Origin: Planctomycetaceae bacterium
Lineage (GTDB): Bacteria > Planctomycetota > Planctomycetia > Planctomycetales > Planctomycetaceae
Length of the DNA stretch: 64,000 bases
NCBI GenBank assembly: GCA_021732995.1
Contig: JAKFWA010000097.1
Span: 60,455 to 124,454 of the forward strand
Reading direction: 5' to 3'
Numbering within the stretch: the stretch's first letter is position 1; each line of letters begins with the position of its first letter. The notes beneath the pieces are model-generated. The model did no database searches. It was not told the DNA's origin and worked only from the letters and a program-made list of their open reading frames with translations. Both the position numbers and the translations under genes were made by a program. Below, piece by piece: positions 25,270-34,453 of the stretch.

Positions 25270-25706
25270 TGGTCGGACTGCATGAATTCGGCGGCAAGAT
25301 TGGCCGTCGTCCAAATCGCAAACGCGTCGGCCGCGGAGTTGGCAGCGGGCTCGGCAAGACGGCCGGTTACGGCTCGAAGGGTGCTGGCAGCCGCAGCGGT
25401 CGTCACTCGAAGCGCGGTTTCGCCGGTGGTCAGAAGCCTCTGTACCGTCAAGTTGCAAAGCGCGGCTTCGTGGGACCTCCATCCGACGTGGTGGAAGTGA
25501 CCGTGAAAATGATCGCTGTCAACTGCACGGGTGAAGTCAGCCGCGCGACGTTGCTGGCGCTCACGAACGGTCGTCCGACCACGACCGTGCGAGTCGTGGG
25601 TGCAGGTGACTGCACTGGACTGAAGTCGGTGGAAGCCAACTATTTCACGGCTGGTGCTCAGGCCTGCTTGACATCGAATGGTGTTACCGCCGTTCAGGTG
25701 AGGTGA
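25269..25706 (+). CDS. rplO: ribosomal protein L15
   Basis: L15 (uL15), 145 residues, an assembly protein of the 50S subunit. The N-terminal basic segment [20 protein letters not shown] and [18 protein letters not shown] are diagnostic. It is coupled to rpsE through a one-base overlap and precedes secY by three bases, as in most bacteria. Confidence 0.95.
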   Translation: MVGLHEFGGKIGRRPNRKRVGRGVGSGLGKTAGYGSKGAGSRSGRHSKRGFAGGQKPLYRQVAKRGFVGPPSDVVEVTVKMIAVNCTGEVSRATLLALTNGRPTTTVRVVGAGDCTGLKSVEANYFTAGAQACLTSNGVTAVQVR

Positions 25707-25709
25707 ACC

Positions 25710-26999
25710 ATGATGGCCGAGTTGATCGCTTTATTTCGGGTCCCCGAAGTTAAGCGACGCCTACTGGTAACATTGATTCTGGTGGCGGTGTACCGGATGG
25801 GATTCTGGTTGCCGCTTCCGCTGCTGAATCAGGCTGAACTGGCCAAACAGGTGTCGCAAGGTGCGATGGGTGAGCTGCTCTCAGCTCTGGCCCTCGTGAC
25901 CGCCTCGGACATCGGTAGCGCCACTGTCTTCGGCCTGGGCGTGATGCCTTATATTTCGGCGTCCATTCTGTTTCAGTTGCTGGGTCAGGTGTACCCGGCT
26001 CTCGCTGAAATGCAGAAGGAAGGCGAGTCCGGCCGCCGAAAAATCAATGAATACACACGTTACGCCACCATTGTTCTGTGCTACGTGCAGAGCTTTTTCT
26101 GGCTGGTTCAACTGACGCGGTATCCTGGGGTGGTTCAAGCCAGTGCCTCAGGGTTCGGATGGATCGCGGCGTCAGCTCTCATCATGACGGCTGGAACGGC
26201 TGTTTTGATGTGGCTTGGCGAGCAGATTGACGCTTTCGGATTGGGCGGTGGTGTCAGCTTGTTGATGGTGGTCGGCATTATTGCCCGTTTGCCGGTGGCA
26301 ATCGGTCAGGTGCTGGATCCGTTCCTCCGTGAAGGCGTGCGGTTGGGCGGAGACAACGGAGCGGAGACAATACTGTTACTGGCCATTGGCTTCGTGGCGG
26401 TTGTGGCAGGAGTCGTGGTGCTGAACTCGGCGCAGCGCAAGATTCCAGTGGAATCCAGCAAGCATCGCGGCATGACTGGCGGCCAGGCACTGCCTTTGAA
26501 GTTGAATCAGTCGGGCGTGATGCCCGTCATCTTTGCGTCCAGTCTGCTGATGTTGCCAGCGTTTGTGCTGGAGTGGCTGGCGGGGCGGTTGGGCGCACCA
26601 TGGCTGCAGGTTGCCAAGGAGTCGTTTGCTACTGGTACCGGTTTAGCGTACCTTTTGTCGTTTATCTTGTTGGTTTACTTCTTCAGCTTCTTCTGGACGT
26701 CTGTGGCGTTCAATCCGAAGCAGGTGGCTGACGGATTGCGGGATTCGGGCGTGTTCGTGCCGGGGTACCGTCCGGGGCCGCGAACGGAAGAGTTTCTGGA
26801 ACGGGTTGTGGTCAGAGTCACCGTGATTGGTGCCACTGGTCTGATCATCGTGGCGATTCTTCCGAACCTGGTTTCGTCGACGTTTGGTGTCGGACGCATG
26901 TTGTCCGGCTTCTACGGCGGAACGGGTTTGCTGATCGTCGCGAGCGTGGTGCTCGATCTCAGGCAGAAGCTGAAGAGCTACCGCGTCTTTTCAAAGTGA
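25710..26999 (+). CDS. secY: protein translocase subunit SecY
   Basis: Core channel of the Sec translocon, 429 residues with ten hydrophobic helices. Early conserved parts include VYRMGFWLPLP and FGLGVMPYISASILFQLLGQ. The later cytosolic loop has GGQALPLKLNQSGVMPVIFA, the best known SecY signature. AGGTGA precedes two adjacent ATG codons (25710 and 25713); either may be used. adk, map and infA, which often follow secY, are absent here: rpmJ starts 18 bases later. Confidence 0.96.
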   Translation: MMAELIALFRVPEVKRRLLVTLILVAVYRMGFWLPLPLLNQAELAKQVSQGAMGELLSALALVTASDIGSATVFGLGVMPYISASILFQLLGQVYPALAEMQKEGESGRRKINEYTRYATIVLCYVQSFFWLVQLTRYPGVVQASASGFGWIAASALIMTAGTAVLMWLGEQIDAFGLGGGVSLLMVVGIIARLPVAIGQVLDPFLREGVRLGGDNGAETILLLAIGFVAVVAGVVVLNSAQRKIPVESSKHRGMTGGQALPLKLNQSGVMPVIFASSLLMLPAFVLEWLAGRLGAPWLQVAKESFATGTGLAYLLSFILLVYFFSFFWTSVAFNPKQVADGLRDSGVFVPGYRPGPRTEEFLERVVVRVTVIGATGLIIVAILPNLVSSTFGVGRMLSGFYGGTGLLIVASVVLDLRQKLKSYRVFSK

Positions 27000-27017
27000 G
27001 TGGAACGGGGTTGTGTT

Positions 27018-27134
27018 ATGAAAGTCCGGAGTAGCGTGCGAGTGCTCTGCGAGCACTGCAAAGTGGTGCGCAGGCATGGCGTGATGCGCGTGATTTGCAA
27101 GGCGAACCCAAAGCATAAGCAGAGGCAGGGCTAA
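27018..27134 (+). CDS. rpmJ: ribosomal protein L36
   Basis: L36 (bL36), 38 residues. The zinc-binding pattern is present as CEHC, then [14 protein letters not shown] with the final His, that is C-x2-C-x12-C-x4-H-like as in the zinc form. MKVRSSVR is the usual start. The stop is two bases before the rpsM start. Confidence 0.95.
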   Translation: MKVRSSVRVLCEHCKVVRRHGVMRVICKANPKHKQRQG

Positions 27135-27136
27135 GT

Positions 27137-27520
27137 ATGCCACGTATCCTTGGTGTTGACATTCCGCAGAACAAACCAGCGTATGTGTCGCTGAGCTACC
27201 TCTACGGTGTTGGTCGTCGAAACGCGGTTGACGTGCTGAGGGCGATCGGTGTTGATCCGACGATCCGTGCGTCGTCGCTCAGCGACGATGACGTGGCTCG
27301 CATCAACGTGCTGCTCGAAGCCGAGTACGTCGTTGAAGGTGCGCTGCGTCGCTCGGTCCAGCAGGACATCGGACGTTTGCGTGACGTGCGCTGCTACCGC
27401 GGCTTGCGACATCGTCGCAGCCTGCCGGTGCGTGGTCAGCGAACCCGTACGAACGCTCGCACACGCAAGGGCGTGAAGAAGACAGTGGCCGGCAAGAAGG
27501 GCGTGAAGGATCTGAAGTAG
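27137..27520 (+). CDS. rpsM: ribosomal protein S13
   Basis: S13 (uS13), 127 residues, in the 30S head at the subunit bridge. It begins MPRILGVDIPQNKPAYVSL, has the GVGRRNAVDVL helix-two-turn-helix part, and ends with the conserved LRHRRSLPVRGQRTRTNART. Position after rpmJ and before rpsK is canonical. Confidence 0.97.
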   Translation: MPRILGVDIPQNKPAYVSLSYLYGVGRRNAVDVLRAIGVDPTIRASSLSDDDVARINVLLEAEYVVEGALRRSVQQDIGRLRDVRCYRGLRHRRSLPVRGQRTRTNARTRKGVKKTVAGKKGVKDLK

Positions 27521-27553
27521 TAGGTTGCATCGTCATCTGATCGGGAGTGTGTT

Positions 27554-27934
27554 GTGGCTCGTGGTGTAAAAAAGAAGATTCGCAAGAACGTTGTTAAGGC
27601 GATTGCGCACGTTAAGGCAACGTTCAACAACACGATTGTCTCCGTGACGGATCTCAGTGGGGACGTGCTGTGCTGGGTCAGCGCCGGAAGCGCTGGCTTC
27701 AAGGGAAGTCGCAAGAGCACGCCGTTCGCCGCTCAACGAGCTGCTGAACTGTGTGCCGAGAAGGCCTCGAAGTGCGGAGTTCGCGAAGTCGAAGTTCGCG
27801 TGACGGGTCCAGGTGCGGGTCGCGAAAGTGCTCTGACCGGTATGCAGTCGTTTGGCATTTCGGTTCGCTGCATTGAAGATGTGACGCCATTGCCTCACAA
27901 CGGTTGCCGGCCGCGCAAGCGTCGCCGCGTCTAA
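27554..27934 (+). CDS. rpsK: ribosomal protein S11
   Basis: S11 (uS11), 126 residues, on the 30S platform. Signature segments are [15 protein letters not shown], then [15 protein letters not shown], and the C-terminal [21 protein letters not shown] 27554 is the start with GGGAG about eight bases upstream. rpsD, which often follows, is missing: rpoA starts 48 bases later. Confidence 0.97.
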   Translation: MARGVKKKIRKNVVKAIAHVKATFNNTIVSVTDLSGDVLCWVSAGSAGFKGSRKSTPFAAQRAAELCAEKASKCGVREVEVRVTGPGAGRESALTGMQSFGISVRCIEDVTPLPHNGCRPRKRRRV

Positions 27935-27982
27935 CCCTGTGGTGCTGATCAATATCTGTGGGTGTAGCAGAGAGGTAGTACT

Positions 27983-28999
27983 GTGAGAATTCGATGGCGA
28001 GGACTGGAACTCCCGAGTCGCATGGCGCGGGATGTCGATAGTTCAACTGCTACGTATGCGAAGTTCACCATTGAGCCGTTTGAACGCGGCTTTGGTGCCA
28101 CAATCGGAAACAGCCTGCGTCGCGTGCTGCTGTCGAGCCTCGAAGGCGCGGCAGTTTGCAGCCTGCGGATCGCTGGCGTCAGCCATGAGTTTTCGAGCAT
28201 TCCCGGCGTTGTGGAAGATGTCACGGACATCTGCCTGAACGTGAAGGGTTTGATCGTCAAGCATCACGGCACTGGTCCACGCACGATGCGCGTTGATCGT
28301 CACAGCCGTGGCGTCATCACTGGTGCTGACATCGTTTGCGACGACCAGATTGAGATCCTGAATCCTGAGTTGGTGATTGCGACTCTGACCGACGACGTGC
28401 CGTTCTCAGCCGAGTTCGGCGTAGAAGTTGGTCGTGGATTCACGACAGCGTCTGAGCGTTTTGCTGCTGGCGTGGATGTGGGCGTGATCGCTCTGGACGC
28501 GTGCTTCTCACCAGTTGTTCGCGTGCGTCACTCAGTCGAAGAAACTCGCGTCGGTCAACGTACGAACTTCGATCGTCTGGTTCTGGAAGTCTGGACCGAC
28601 GGTACGGTCAGCCCGGAAATGGCTGTCGTCGAAGCCGCGAAGATTCTCCGCAAGCACCTCGGCGTGTTCGTCGGATCCCGCGATGGACTCGGCGAGAGCG
28701 CTGCTGACGGCGGCCTGCGAGGCATGTCCGAAGCGACGGGTTACGCTCCGGTCGACTTGGAGCTGGAAGAGAAGTTGGGCATGAGCCTGGCAGAACTGAA
28801 TCTGTCGGTGCGTGCGACCAACTGCCTGGAATCGGAAGGCATCAGCAGCGTTCGCGAGCTGGTGTCTCGCACGGAAGATCAACTGCTGCAGGTTCGTAAC
28901 TTCGGTGAAACGACGTTGACTGAAGTTCGCGAGCGATTGACTGGTATTGGGCTTCGCTTAGGTATGCGAGTGCCGAAGGGTTCGAAGGGTGCTCGTTAA
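27983..28999 (+). CDS. rpoA: RNA polymerase alpha subunit
   Basis: Alpha subunit of RNA polymerase, 338 residues, with both domains. The N-terminal domain has [20 protein letters not shown], the dimerisation and assembly signature. The C-terminal domain (about 250-325) has [19 protein letters not shown] and the helix-hairpin-helix that binds UP elements and activators. Length is normal. It is the penultimate gene of the cluster. Confidence 0.98.
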   Translation: MRIRWRGLELPSRMARDVDSSTATYAKFTIEPFERGFGATIGNSLRRVLLSSLEGAAVCSLRIAGVSHEFSSIPGVVEDVTDICLNVKGLIVKHHGTGPRTMRVDRHSRGVITGADIVCDDQIEILNPELVIATLTDDVPFSAEFGVEVGRGFTTASERFAAGVDVGVIALDACFSPVVRVRHSVEETRVGQRTNFDRLVLEVWTDGTVSPEMAVVEAAKILRKHLGVFVGSRDGLGESAADGGLRGMSEATGYAPVDLELEEKLGMSLAELNLSVRATNCLESEGISSVRELVSRTEDQLLQVRNFGETTLTEVRERLTGIGLRLGMRVPKGSKGAR

Positions 29000-29019
29000 G
29001 CGAAAGTGCGAGGGGACAG

Positions 29020-29436
29020 ATGCGTCATCGAAATGCTGGTAAGAAGTTAAACCGGAATCCTAGTCATCGTAAGGCGATGTTACGGAACCTGAGTATCTCG
29101 ATCATTCGCGCGTCGGGAGAGAAGGGTGCCGAAGGCGGTCACGTGATTACGACGGGCCCAAAGGCGACCGCAGTGCGTGGCTTCTGCGAGAAGCTCGTCA
29201 CGCTAGCCAAGAAGGTCCGCGCTTGCGGCACCGACGAGAAGGGCCTGCTGAAGGCTCTGCACTTGAAGCGAATGATTCACGCTCGCGTGAACGATTGGGA
29301 GATCGTGCAGTTGCTGGTGGATGTCGTGGCTGAGAAGCATGCGACCCGCAACGGTGGCTACCTGCGAATCCTGAAGCTGCAAGGCCGTCGCCTGGGTGAC
29401 GGTGGCGAGCAGGTTCTGATCGGCTGGGTTGCTTAG
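29020..29436 (+). CDS. rplQ: ribosomal protein L17
   Basis: L17 (bL17), 138 residues, last gene of the ribosomal cluster. It starts MRHRNAGKKLNRNPSHRKAM, a diagnostic N-terminus, and ends with the conserved GGYLRILKLQGRRLGDG. A strong terminator lies 35 bases beyond its stop. Confidence 0.97.
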   Translation: MRHRNAGKKLNRNPSHRKAMLRNLSISIIRASGEKGAEGGHVITTGPKATAVRGFCEKLVTLAKKVRACGTDEKGLLKALHLKRMIHARVNDWEIVQLLVDVVAEKHATRNGGYLRILKLQGRRLGDGGEQVLIGWVA

Positions 29437-29470
29437 TTGCTGACCGTGAGCCGATACGATTGAGATAACG

Positions 29471-29500
29471 AACGCCGTGGTTGATCCACGGCGTTTTTTG
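29471..29500 (+). terminator. intrinsic terminator of the ribosomal cluster
   Basis: A perfect 10-bp stem, AACGCCGTGG / CCACGGCGTT, with a five-base loop (TTGAT) runs into a T tract (29494-29499). It is placed 35 bases after rplQ, which marks the end of the transcription unit. Confidence 0.92.
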
Positions 29501-29563
29501 TTTGTAGTGTGCGAAGGCCAATAGTACGGATCGCAGAAGATGATTGCGCGGTCCGCTCTGATC

Positions 29564-29646
29564 AGTAGCAGGCATTCTCCGAGTGCCGTAGCCTGAGAAC
29601 CAGCCTGCCGAACTCTGCGAACGGCAGATGGAATGTGCCTGCTACT
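29564..29646. repeat. AAGTAGCAGGCAC inverted-repeat element, copy B2
   Basis: An 83-bp copy, inverted relative to B1: the ATTCTCCGAGTGCC arm is on the left and GGAATGTGCCTGCTACTT on the right. It lies between the ribosomal terminator and the next gene. The rest of the gap 29437-29792 holds nothing else I can recognise. Confidence 0.85.
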
Positions 29647-29792
29647 TTGAATGACAGTCCGCCGCGCAGTTGATTTCTGGAATCCGAATGAGAAAGCCAG
29701 GAACGCTGATCGCCCCTGAGCTCCGCTGATGAGTCGGTCCACACACGAGTTCGGATCGCTTGTTTCACCCTGTAGTGCTCAACCTCCGACCG

Positions 29793-31085
29793 CTAGTCGC
29801 GAGGCTGGCGGTTGCTCTTCACCGTAACGAGGAACATCTGCCGTGACTTGTTCGCATCGACCGCGACGACGGAGAACTGAGTGCCGTCACGATTCCAGTT
29901 CGGCGACGGGTCGATCCGGAGTTCACCGCCTACGTAGCCGCCCTGATCGAAACCGTCGGTTCGTACCACCGCGCCGTCGCTGCGTCTCAGGATGGTATAG
30001 TAATTCTTTCCCTTATCGCCGTGGCCGTTGACGAACCATTGACCATCGGCCGACAGCGCGATGTCTCCGCCGGGATTCGGGAACGTACCAGCCGGCCCAA
30101 GGCTACCAACGATCTTCTGAGCCTGGACATCAAAGAGAATCTGCTCTTTGCCTCGCACGCCGATCAGGCGGCGGTCGGACTCCCATTCAGGATGCCCGCC
30201 GATGTGCATGGCCAGAGGTCGCAGGTCGGTGCCGTCAGCCCGCATCGTGAACGGCACATCCAGCCGTTTGCCGCGAATCTCGAAATCGCCGCGAGCGAAA
30301 AAGAAGATGCGTCCATCCTCGCGACTCCACAGAGTGTGATTGATAAACAATTCCTTCTGCTCGACGTCCGGATGCTTGTCCCGCAGAGCGTCGGCCAGTT
30401 GTCGAAACGAGGCCAGCAGCGTCTTCTCCCGCGTCTTGACGTTCACCTTGAAGACACCGTCGTCGTCCGGGTGCCCCGCGCGGCTGGCTGTCCAATCACG
30501 AGCACCGGGGTAGCCGGTGACCGGACGCAGTCGAGCCAGCCGCCTATAATTGATCCCCAGAAACCAGCCGCCTCGCTGTGCCGCACCGCCGTTGCCGAAC
30601 GACGCATCTTGATACCGATACTCCGCGATACGCTCGCCCGTGGGGCCTTTGGATGTATCAAACAAGACGCAGAAGACCTCATGAGTCACCGGGTCGCGGT
30701 CATTGAAAAAGAACTGTGTTTCCGGAGACTCGGGATTCCAGTAGAGCATGGTCCCCTGTTGAAAGTTCCACGCTCGGGTCTGCTCCACAACCCGGACGGC
30801 GTAATCGTTCCGAGTATCAAGCAGAACAATTTCAGCGGCTTCTCCCGGCCGGGGCATGCGATTTTGAAACTCAGTGCGTAGCGCGACGAGATAGCGCCCG
30901 CTGGCGTTCCACGGCGTCGTCCGCACGTGACCGAAGTAGCCAAAGAAGTGATGCCGCGGCCCAGACGTGATCTGACGGACCTCCGTGCTCAGTTGCTCGC
31001 GTGCCGGATCAGCCGCTGCGACAAATGCCTGCGGTGATAATCCACAAATTATACCGCACGCCATTGTGAGCGATGCCAGCTTCAT
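29793..31085 (-). CDS. exported beta-propeller protein (PD40/TolB-like)
   Basis: A secreted protein of 430 residues. The signal peptide covers about residues 1-25 (ending AFVAAADP). The rest is built of WD40-like/PD40 propeller blades: strands with ALSADGQWFVNGHG, NRDGTQFSVVAVD and WSREDGRIFFFARG are the typical 'D-G-x-x-F/I/V' blade turns. Similar propellers occur in oligogalacturonate-lyase-type and TolB-like proteins; I see no sure catalytic motif. It lies 42 bases downstream of the DUF1501 gene on the same strand, so the two probably form a transcription unit. Confidence 0.6.
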   Translation of the reverse strand: MKLASLTMACGIICGLSPQAFVAAADPAREQLSTEVRQITSGPRHHFFGYFGHVRTTPWNASGRYLVALRTEFQNRMPRPGEAAEIVLLDTRNDYAVRVVEQTRAWNFQQGTMLYWNPESPETQFFFNDRDPVTHEVFCVLFDTSKGPTGERIAEYRYQDASFGNGGAAQRGGWFLGINYRRLARLRPVTGYPGARDWTASRAGHPDDDGVFKVNVKTREKTLLASFRQLADALRDKHPDVEQKELFINHTLWSREDGRIFFFARGDFEIRGKRLDVPFTMRADGTDLRPLAMHIGGHPEWESDRRLIGVRGKEQILFDVQAQKIVGSLGPAGTFPNPGGDIALSADGQWFVNGHGDKGKNYYTILRRSDGAVVRTDGFDQGGYVGGELRIDPSPNWNRDGTQFSVVAVDANKSRQMFLVTVKSNRQPRD

Positions 31086-31127
31086 CGGATTGATCTCTGA
31101 GGCGGCATAGAAACTGGCGGAGTCAGA

Positions 31128-32510
31128 TTACAAGAGTTCCGGAATGCCTTGCTGGTCGTCGAGGATCGGGTTGGGGCGGCCGTTGTGGTCGATGACTTGC
31201 AGCGACGTGTCGATGCCCAGGCATTGATAGATCGTCGAATGGATGTGCGTCGGGCGGACGGGCCGGGTTGCCGGACGCTCGCCCTTGGCGTCGGTGGAAC
31301 CGACGATCTGGCCGCCTTTGACACCGCCGCCACCGAGCAGGCAGAACATCGAATTGCCCCAGTGATCGCGACCGGGCTGGCCCATGCTGAGTGGAGGTCC
31401 GCCGTTACCGCCGTCGTTCATGCGCGGCGTGCGACTGAACTCGCCACAGAGGATGACCAGCGTCGAATCCAGCAGGCCGCGCTGTTCGAGGTCGTTGAAC
31501 AACGCCGTCACCGCCATATCCACCATCGGCAGGTAGCGTTCCATGCCGGTCTTCAGGTCCCAGTGATGATCCCAGCCGCCGAAATGCACGGTCGCGAACG
31601 TCGAACCCGCTTCCACCAGCCGACGAGCCAGCAGAGTGCTTTGTCCCCAACTGTTGCGACCGTATTGATCACGAATTTTCGGTGACTCCAGACCGATGTC
31701 GAAGGCGCGGCGGGCGTTTTCGCCGGTCACGAAGCTGAAGGCGTCCTGATCGAAGCGGTCCATCGCCGTGAACACGCCGGTCTGATCGGCGTCGCGGCGA
31801 ATGCGATCAAAATGTTGTAGTAACGAGCGACGGTCTTCGAGGCGATTGACGGTCAGCCCCGAGGCCAGCTTCAGGTTCTCCACCTTGAAGTTGGAAGCGT
31901 TCGGATCGCCGCCGGTTTCGAACGGGTCGTACTCGACGCCGAGGAAGTTGCCGCCGAAATAGCCGGGACGCAGGCCAATGCTCATGCCATAGGGCACCGC
32001 GACGTACGGAGGCATACCCGGCTTTCGAGCTCCACGCTCGCGGGCAATGATCGAACCGATGCCCGGAAACCGTCCGGCAGTGAGCACACCGCTGACGTTC
32101 ATATCCTTCGTCGTCAGCATGCGGTGACCGCCGGCAAAGTGGTCGCCGGTGTCGTGATGCAGCGAACGCACGATCGAGAACTTGTCGGCAATTTGAGCCT
32201 GCAGCGGGAACAACTCAGAGATCTCGATCCCCGGCACGTTGGTACGGATCGGGTTCCAGATGCCGCGCACTTCGACCGGCGCCTGGGGCTTGAGGTCATA
32301 GAGGTCCAGATGCGAGGGACCCCCGTCCAGCCACAGCAGAATCGCCGAAGTTTCTTTGTTCGGGGTGCCGTTGGCGGCGGAAGCGGACTTCGCGCGCAGA
32401 ATGTCTCCCAGACCTAGCGATGCCATGCCCGCCACACCGAGCTGCACAAAGCTCCGGCGGTTCATTCCATCACAGTATTTCCCGGACAAGCCAGCATCGA
32501 CGCGAAACAT
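31128..32510 (-). CDS. DUF1501 exported protein
   Basis: A DUF1501 family protein (alkaline-phosphatase/sulfatase-like fold), 460 residues. The N-terminus reads MFRVDAGLSGKYCDGMNRRS, the planctomycete pattern 'C-D-G-x-x-R-R-x-F' with a twin-Arg-like signal before a hydrophobic stretch. Conserved internal parts include LWLDGGPSHLDLYDLKP near residue 65 and GGWDHH and CGEFSRTPRMN later. ATG 32510 has GAGG six bases upstream and gives the family's usual start. In planctomycetes such genes usually accompany DUF1549/DUF1553 genes; that partner is absent here, where a propeller protein follows instead. Function unknown. Confidence 0.9.
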   Translation of the reverse strand: MFRVDAGLSGKYCDGMNRRSFVQLGVAGMASLGLGDILRAKSASAANGTPNKETSAILLWLDGGPSHLDLYDLKPQAPVEVRGIWNPIRTNVPGIEISELFPLQAQIADKFSIVRSLHHDTGDHFAGGHRMLTTKDMNVSGVLTAGRFPGIGSIIARERGARKPGMPPYVAVPYGMSIGLRPGYFGGNFLGVEYDPFETGGDPNASNFKVENLKLASGLTVNRLEDRRSLLQHFDRIRRDADQTGVFTAMDRFDQDAFSFVTGENARRAFDIGLESPKIRDQYGRNSWGQSTLLARRLVEAGSTFATVHFGGWDHHWDLKTGMERYLPMVDMAVTALFNDLEQRGLLDSTLVILCGEFSRTPRMNDGGNGGPPLSMGQPGRDHWGNSMFCLLGGGGVKGGQIVGSTDAKGERPATRPVRPTHIHSTIYQCLGIDTSLQVIDHNGRPNPILDDQQGIPELL

Positions 32511-32629
32511 GAGACACCTCGGCACTGAGGGGTAACGCTCACCAACAGCAGCAAAGACACATTCTCATAGACTGATGTGTCGGTCGCAAGAGCGTTCCGG
32601 CTGCAGCGGGATGTCTGTCGAAGTCATTC

Positions 32630-32767
32630 GTAGCATGGACGGCCCGTCCGGGTAGTCAGCCTTGTGGTCGGCACTCTCCGTGTGCCGACGGACCCAAGAA
32701 ACCCGCACACGGAGAGTGCGGGCCACTATTGGTGTCATCCATCGCAGGGACGGGGCGTCCATGCTAC
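32630..32767. repeat. nested inverted repeats (outer family D with an inner C core)
   Basis: The outer pair, GTAGCATGGACGGCCCGTCC on the left and its near-complement GGGACGGGGCGTCCATGC on the right, encloses a 71-bp core (32656-32726). That core matches the middle of the MITE-like elements at 10930 and 42138 (GGCACTCTCCGTGTGCCGAC ... GCACACGGAGAGTGC). The core therefore either moves or is exchanged independently of the long terminal repeats. It lies between two minus-strand genes. Confidence 0.75.
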
Positions 32768-32774
32768 GGCTTCT

Positions 32775-33539
32775 TCAGCCGGTCGGTTCCAGCATCGCCA
32801 GCGGCACGTAGAACTTGGCGTAGCGGCGTCCGTCGGAATACAGCGGGCTGTTGGGGTCTTCCACCAGCACTGTCGCTCGCTTGGTCACGCGGTTCACGAA
32901 GCCCACGTATTCAGTGCCTTCCACTCGAAACCGCACCTTGTCGCCCGGCCGGATGCCGTACTTGCTGACCGCTCGCTCGCCGGGCGTAATGAGCTGATGA
33001 GTGGCCTCGGTGTGCGCAAAGAATTGAAACGCCAGTTGCTGAAACCGCCGTTGCGAACAACTGGAATCATCGAACACCATCATCTCGGTGAGATGAATGA
33101 GTTCGTGTTCGAAGACGCGCTGCAGAGCTTCCAGCCGGTCGTGGCATTCAATGCCCGTAACCCGGATGGGGCGGTTGACATCATAGAAGGTGGCAAAGAG
33201 CAGCGTCGACGAGACCGCGATTTCAAACGTGGTCTTGTTGCTGAAGCCGAACCGCGGGCGAAAGCGCGTGGTGGTGCCGCCGACGCGCGTCATGCGTTTG
33301 GAGACTCGGAACGTCAGCGGGGCGCGGAGACCGGTCAACGAGGAGTTCAGCGTGCCCTCGAAGAAGGTTTTGTCGTAGGCCGCGAAGAGGAATTCCAGAT
33401 CGCGGCTGTGCAGCGCTGCGAAGTTTCCGTCCTTGATCCAGGGCGACTGCTTCAGGACAGCGTCGTAGATCTCGCGCGTGCGGGCACGGATCTCAGGCAA
33501 CGGCCGCTGAGTGCGTCGCAGGTAAACAGGCAGATCCAT
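32775..33539 (-). CDS. SprT-like zinc metalloprotease-type protein
   Basis: A 254-residue protein related to the SprT-like family. The zinc motif HELIH (in [12 protein letters not shown]) lies around residue 145, and a third His may be supplied by HTEATHQ downstream. The N-terminal part reads [14 protein letters not shown], as in SprT proteins ('F-D-x-x-F-F-x-G-x-L'). The C-terminal ~60 residues ([12 protein letters not shown]) look like a small beta-barrel and replace the zinc-finger often found in the family. No signal peptide with the start at 33539. Substrate and role unknown. Confidence 0.75.
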   Translation of the reverse strand: MDLPVYLRRTQRPLPEIRARTREIYDAVLKQSPWIKDGNFAALHSRDLEFLFAAYDKTFFEGTLNSSLTGLRAPLTFRVSKRMTRVGGTTTRFRPRFGFSNKTTFEIAVSSTLLFATFYDVNRPIRVTGIECHDRLEALQRVFEHELIHLTEMMVFDDSSCSQRRFQQLAFQFFAHTEATHQLITPGERAVSKYGIRPGDKVRFRVEGTEYVGFVNRVTKRATVLVEDPNSPLYSDGRRYAKFYVPLAMLEPTG

Positions 33540-33623
33540 TACGTCAAAAACTCCCGTTGGCGAACTGGCGACAATGAGGCATCCTGTCCCCGTAGATGGC
33601 TGCCAGGACATCAGGAACAAGGC

Positions 33624-34250
33624 ATGTTGAAACACACGATGCGGTTACGATCTTCAACACCAACCTCTGCCGTTCGCGGGACTGTTTTTCTTGCTTTACT
33701 GAGCTGCGCGGCGTACCTCTGCCTGCCGGGCTGCGCGGAATCGCGAAATGTCAGCAATTCGGACGCGGACCAGCAAGGCCAATCAACTCTTGAATATTCC
33801 AAGGCGCCACGCATGCTGGGTGAAAACGAGATTCGCGAAGAGCTGCCCCAATCCGAAGCTGGCTGGAAAGACCTGCTGACCGCCGAGCAATTCCGCGTCA
33901 CGCGCAAGAAGGGCACGGAACCCGCCTTCCGCAACGAGTACTGGGACAACAAGAAAGACGGTGTCTACCGCTGTGTCTGCTGCGGTGAGACGCTGTTCGA
34001 TTCCAAGACGAAATACGACTCGGGCACCGGCTGGCCGAGCTTCTATCAGCCCGTTGGCGACAAGGCCGTGAAGACTGAGGAAGACTACAAGATGGCGGTG
34101 CCTCGCACGGAAGTCGTCTGCGGTCGCTGCGATGCCCACCTGGGCCACGTCTTCGACGACGGCCCCCGCCCGACCGGCCGGCGCTACTGCATGAACTCCG
34201 CGTCCCTGCAGTTCGTCCAACGCCCAGACCAGTCAGCTCAGAGTGAGTGA
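33624..34250 (+). CDS. msrB: lipoprotein peptide-methionine (R)-S-oxide reductase
   Basis: MsrB reduces methionine-R-sulfoxide in proteins. The enzyme domain (about residues 70-200) has both zinc pairs, CVCC (117/120) and CGRC (166/169), the [10 protein letters not shown] loop, and the catalytic Cys 189 in [12 protein letters not shown]. The N-terminus is a lipoprotein signal with lipobox LPGC (Cys 37), so the enzyme should be membrane-tethered on the extracytoplasmic side, unlike the cytosolic E. coli enzyme. I choose ATG 33624; ATG 33639 is an alternative. The frame upstream of 33624 runs antisense through the SprT-like gene and is rejected. No msrA is adjacent; the electron donor is unknown. 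Confidence 0.92.
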   Translation: MLKHTMRLRSSTPTSAVRGTVFLALLSCAAYLCLPGCAESRNVSNSDADQQGQSTLEYSKAPRMLGENEIREELPQSEAGWKDLLTAEQFRVTRKKGTEPAFRNEYWDNKKDGVYRCVCCGETLFDSKTKYDSGTGWPSFYQPVGDKAVKTEEDYKMAVPRTEVVCGRCDAHLGHVFDDGPRPTGRRYCMNSASLQFVQRPDQSAQSE

Positions 34251-34342
34251 AAGTAGCAGGCACATTCCATGTGCCGTCCGCCTGTTCGCAGAACCTGTGC
34301 GGATCTTTGGCTCGGCCACGGCATTCGGAGAGTGTCTGCTAC
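34251..34342. repeat. AAGTAGCAGGCAC inverted-repeat element, copy B3
   Basis: A 92-bp copy in the orientation of B1, starting AAGTAGCAGGCACATTCC right after the msrB stop codon and ending in GAGAGTGTCTGCTACC. Its ends pair less well than in B1. Confidence 0.82.
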
Positions 34343-34453
34343 CAATCAGGCAGCTATCCGCCGTCTCCCGTTTGCCGATGTGGGAAGAACTGGTCGTCAA
34401 CACTCGCGGGCATAGCGCGGGGCAAACCTGAGCCCGGGCTCTCAGGAACGGTA

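Noticed and set aside
32664..33623. Open frame continuing upstream of msrB for 320 codons
   Set aside because: It runs antisense through the SprT-like gene, has low-complexity Arg/Gln-rich content and no ribosome-binding site; the MsrB start at 33624 with its lipobox is far better supported.
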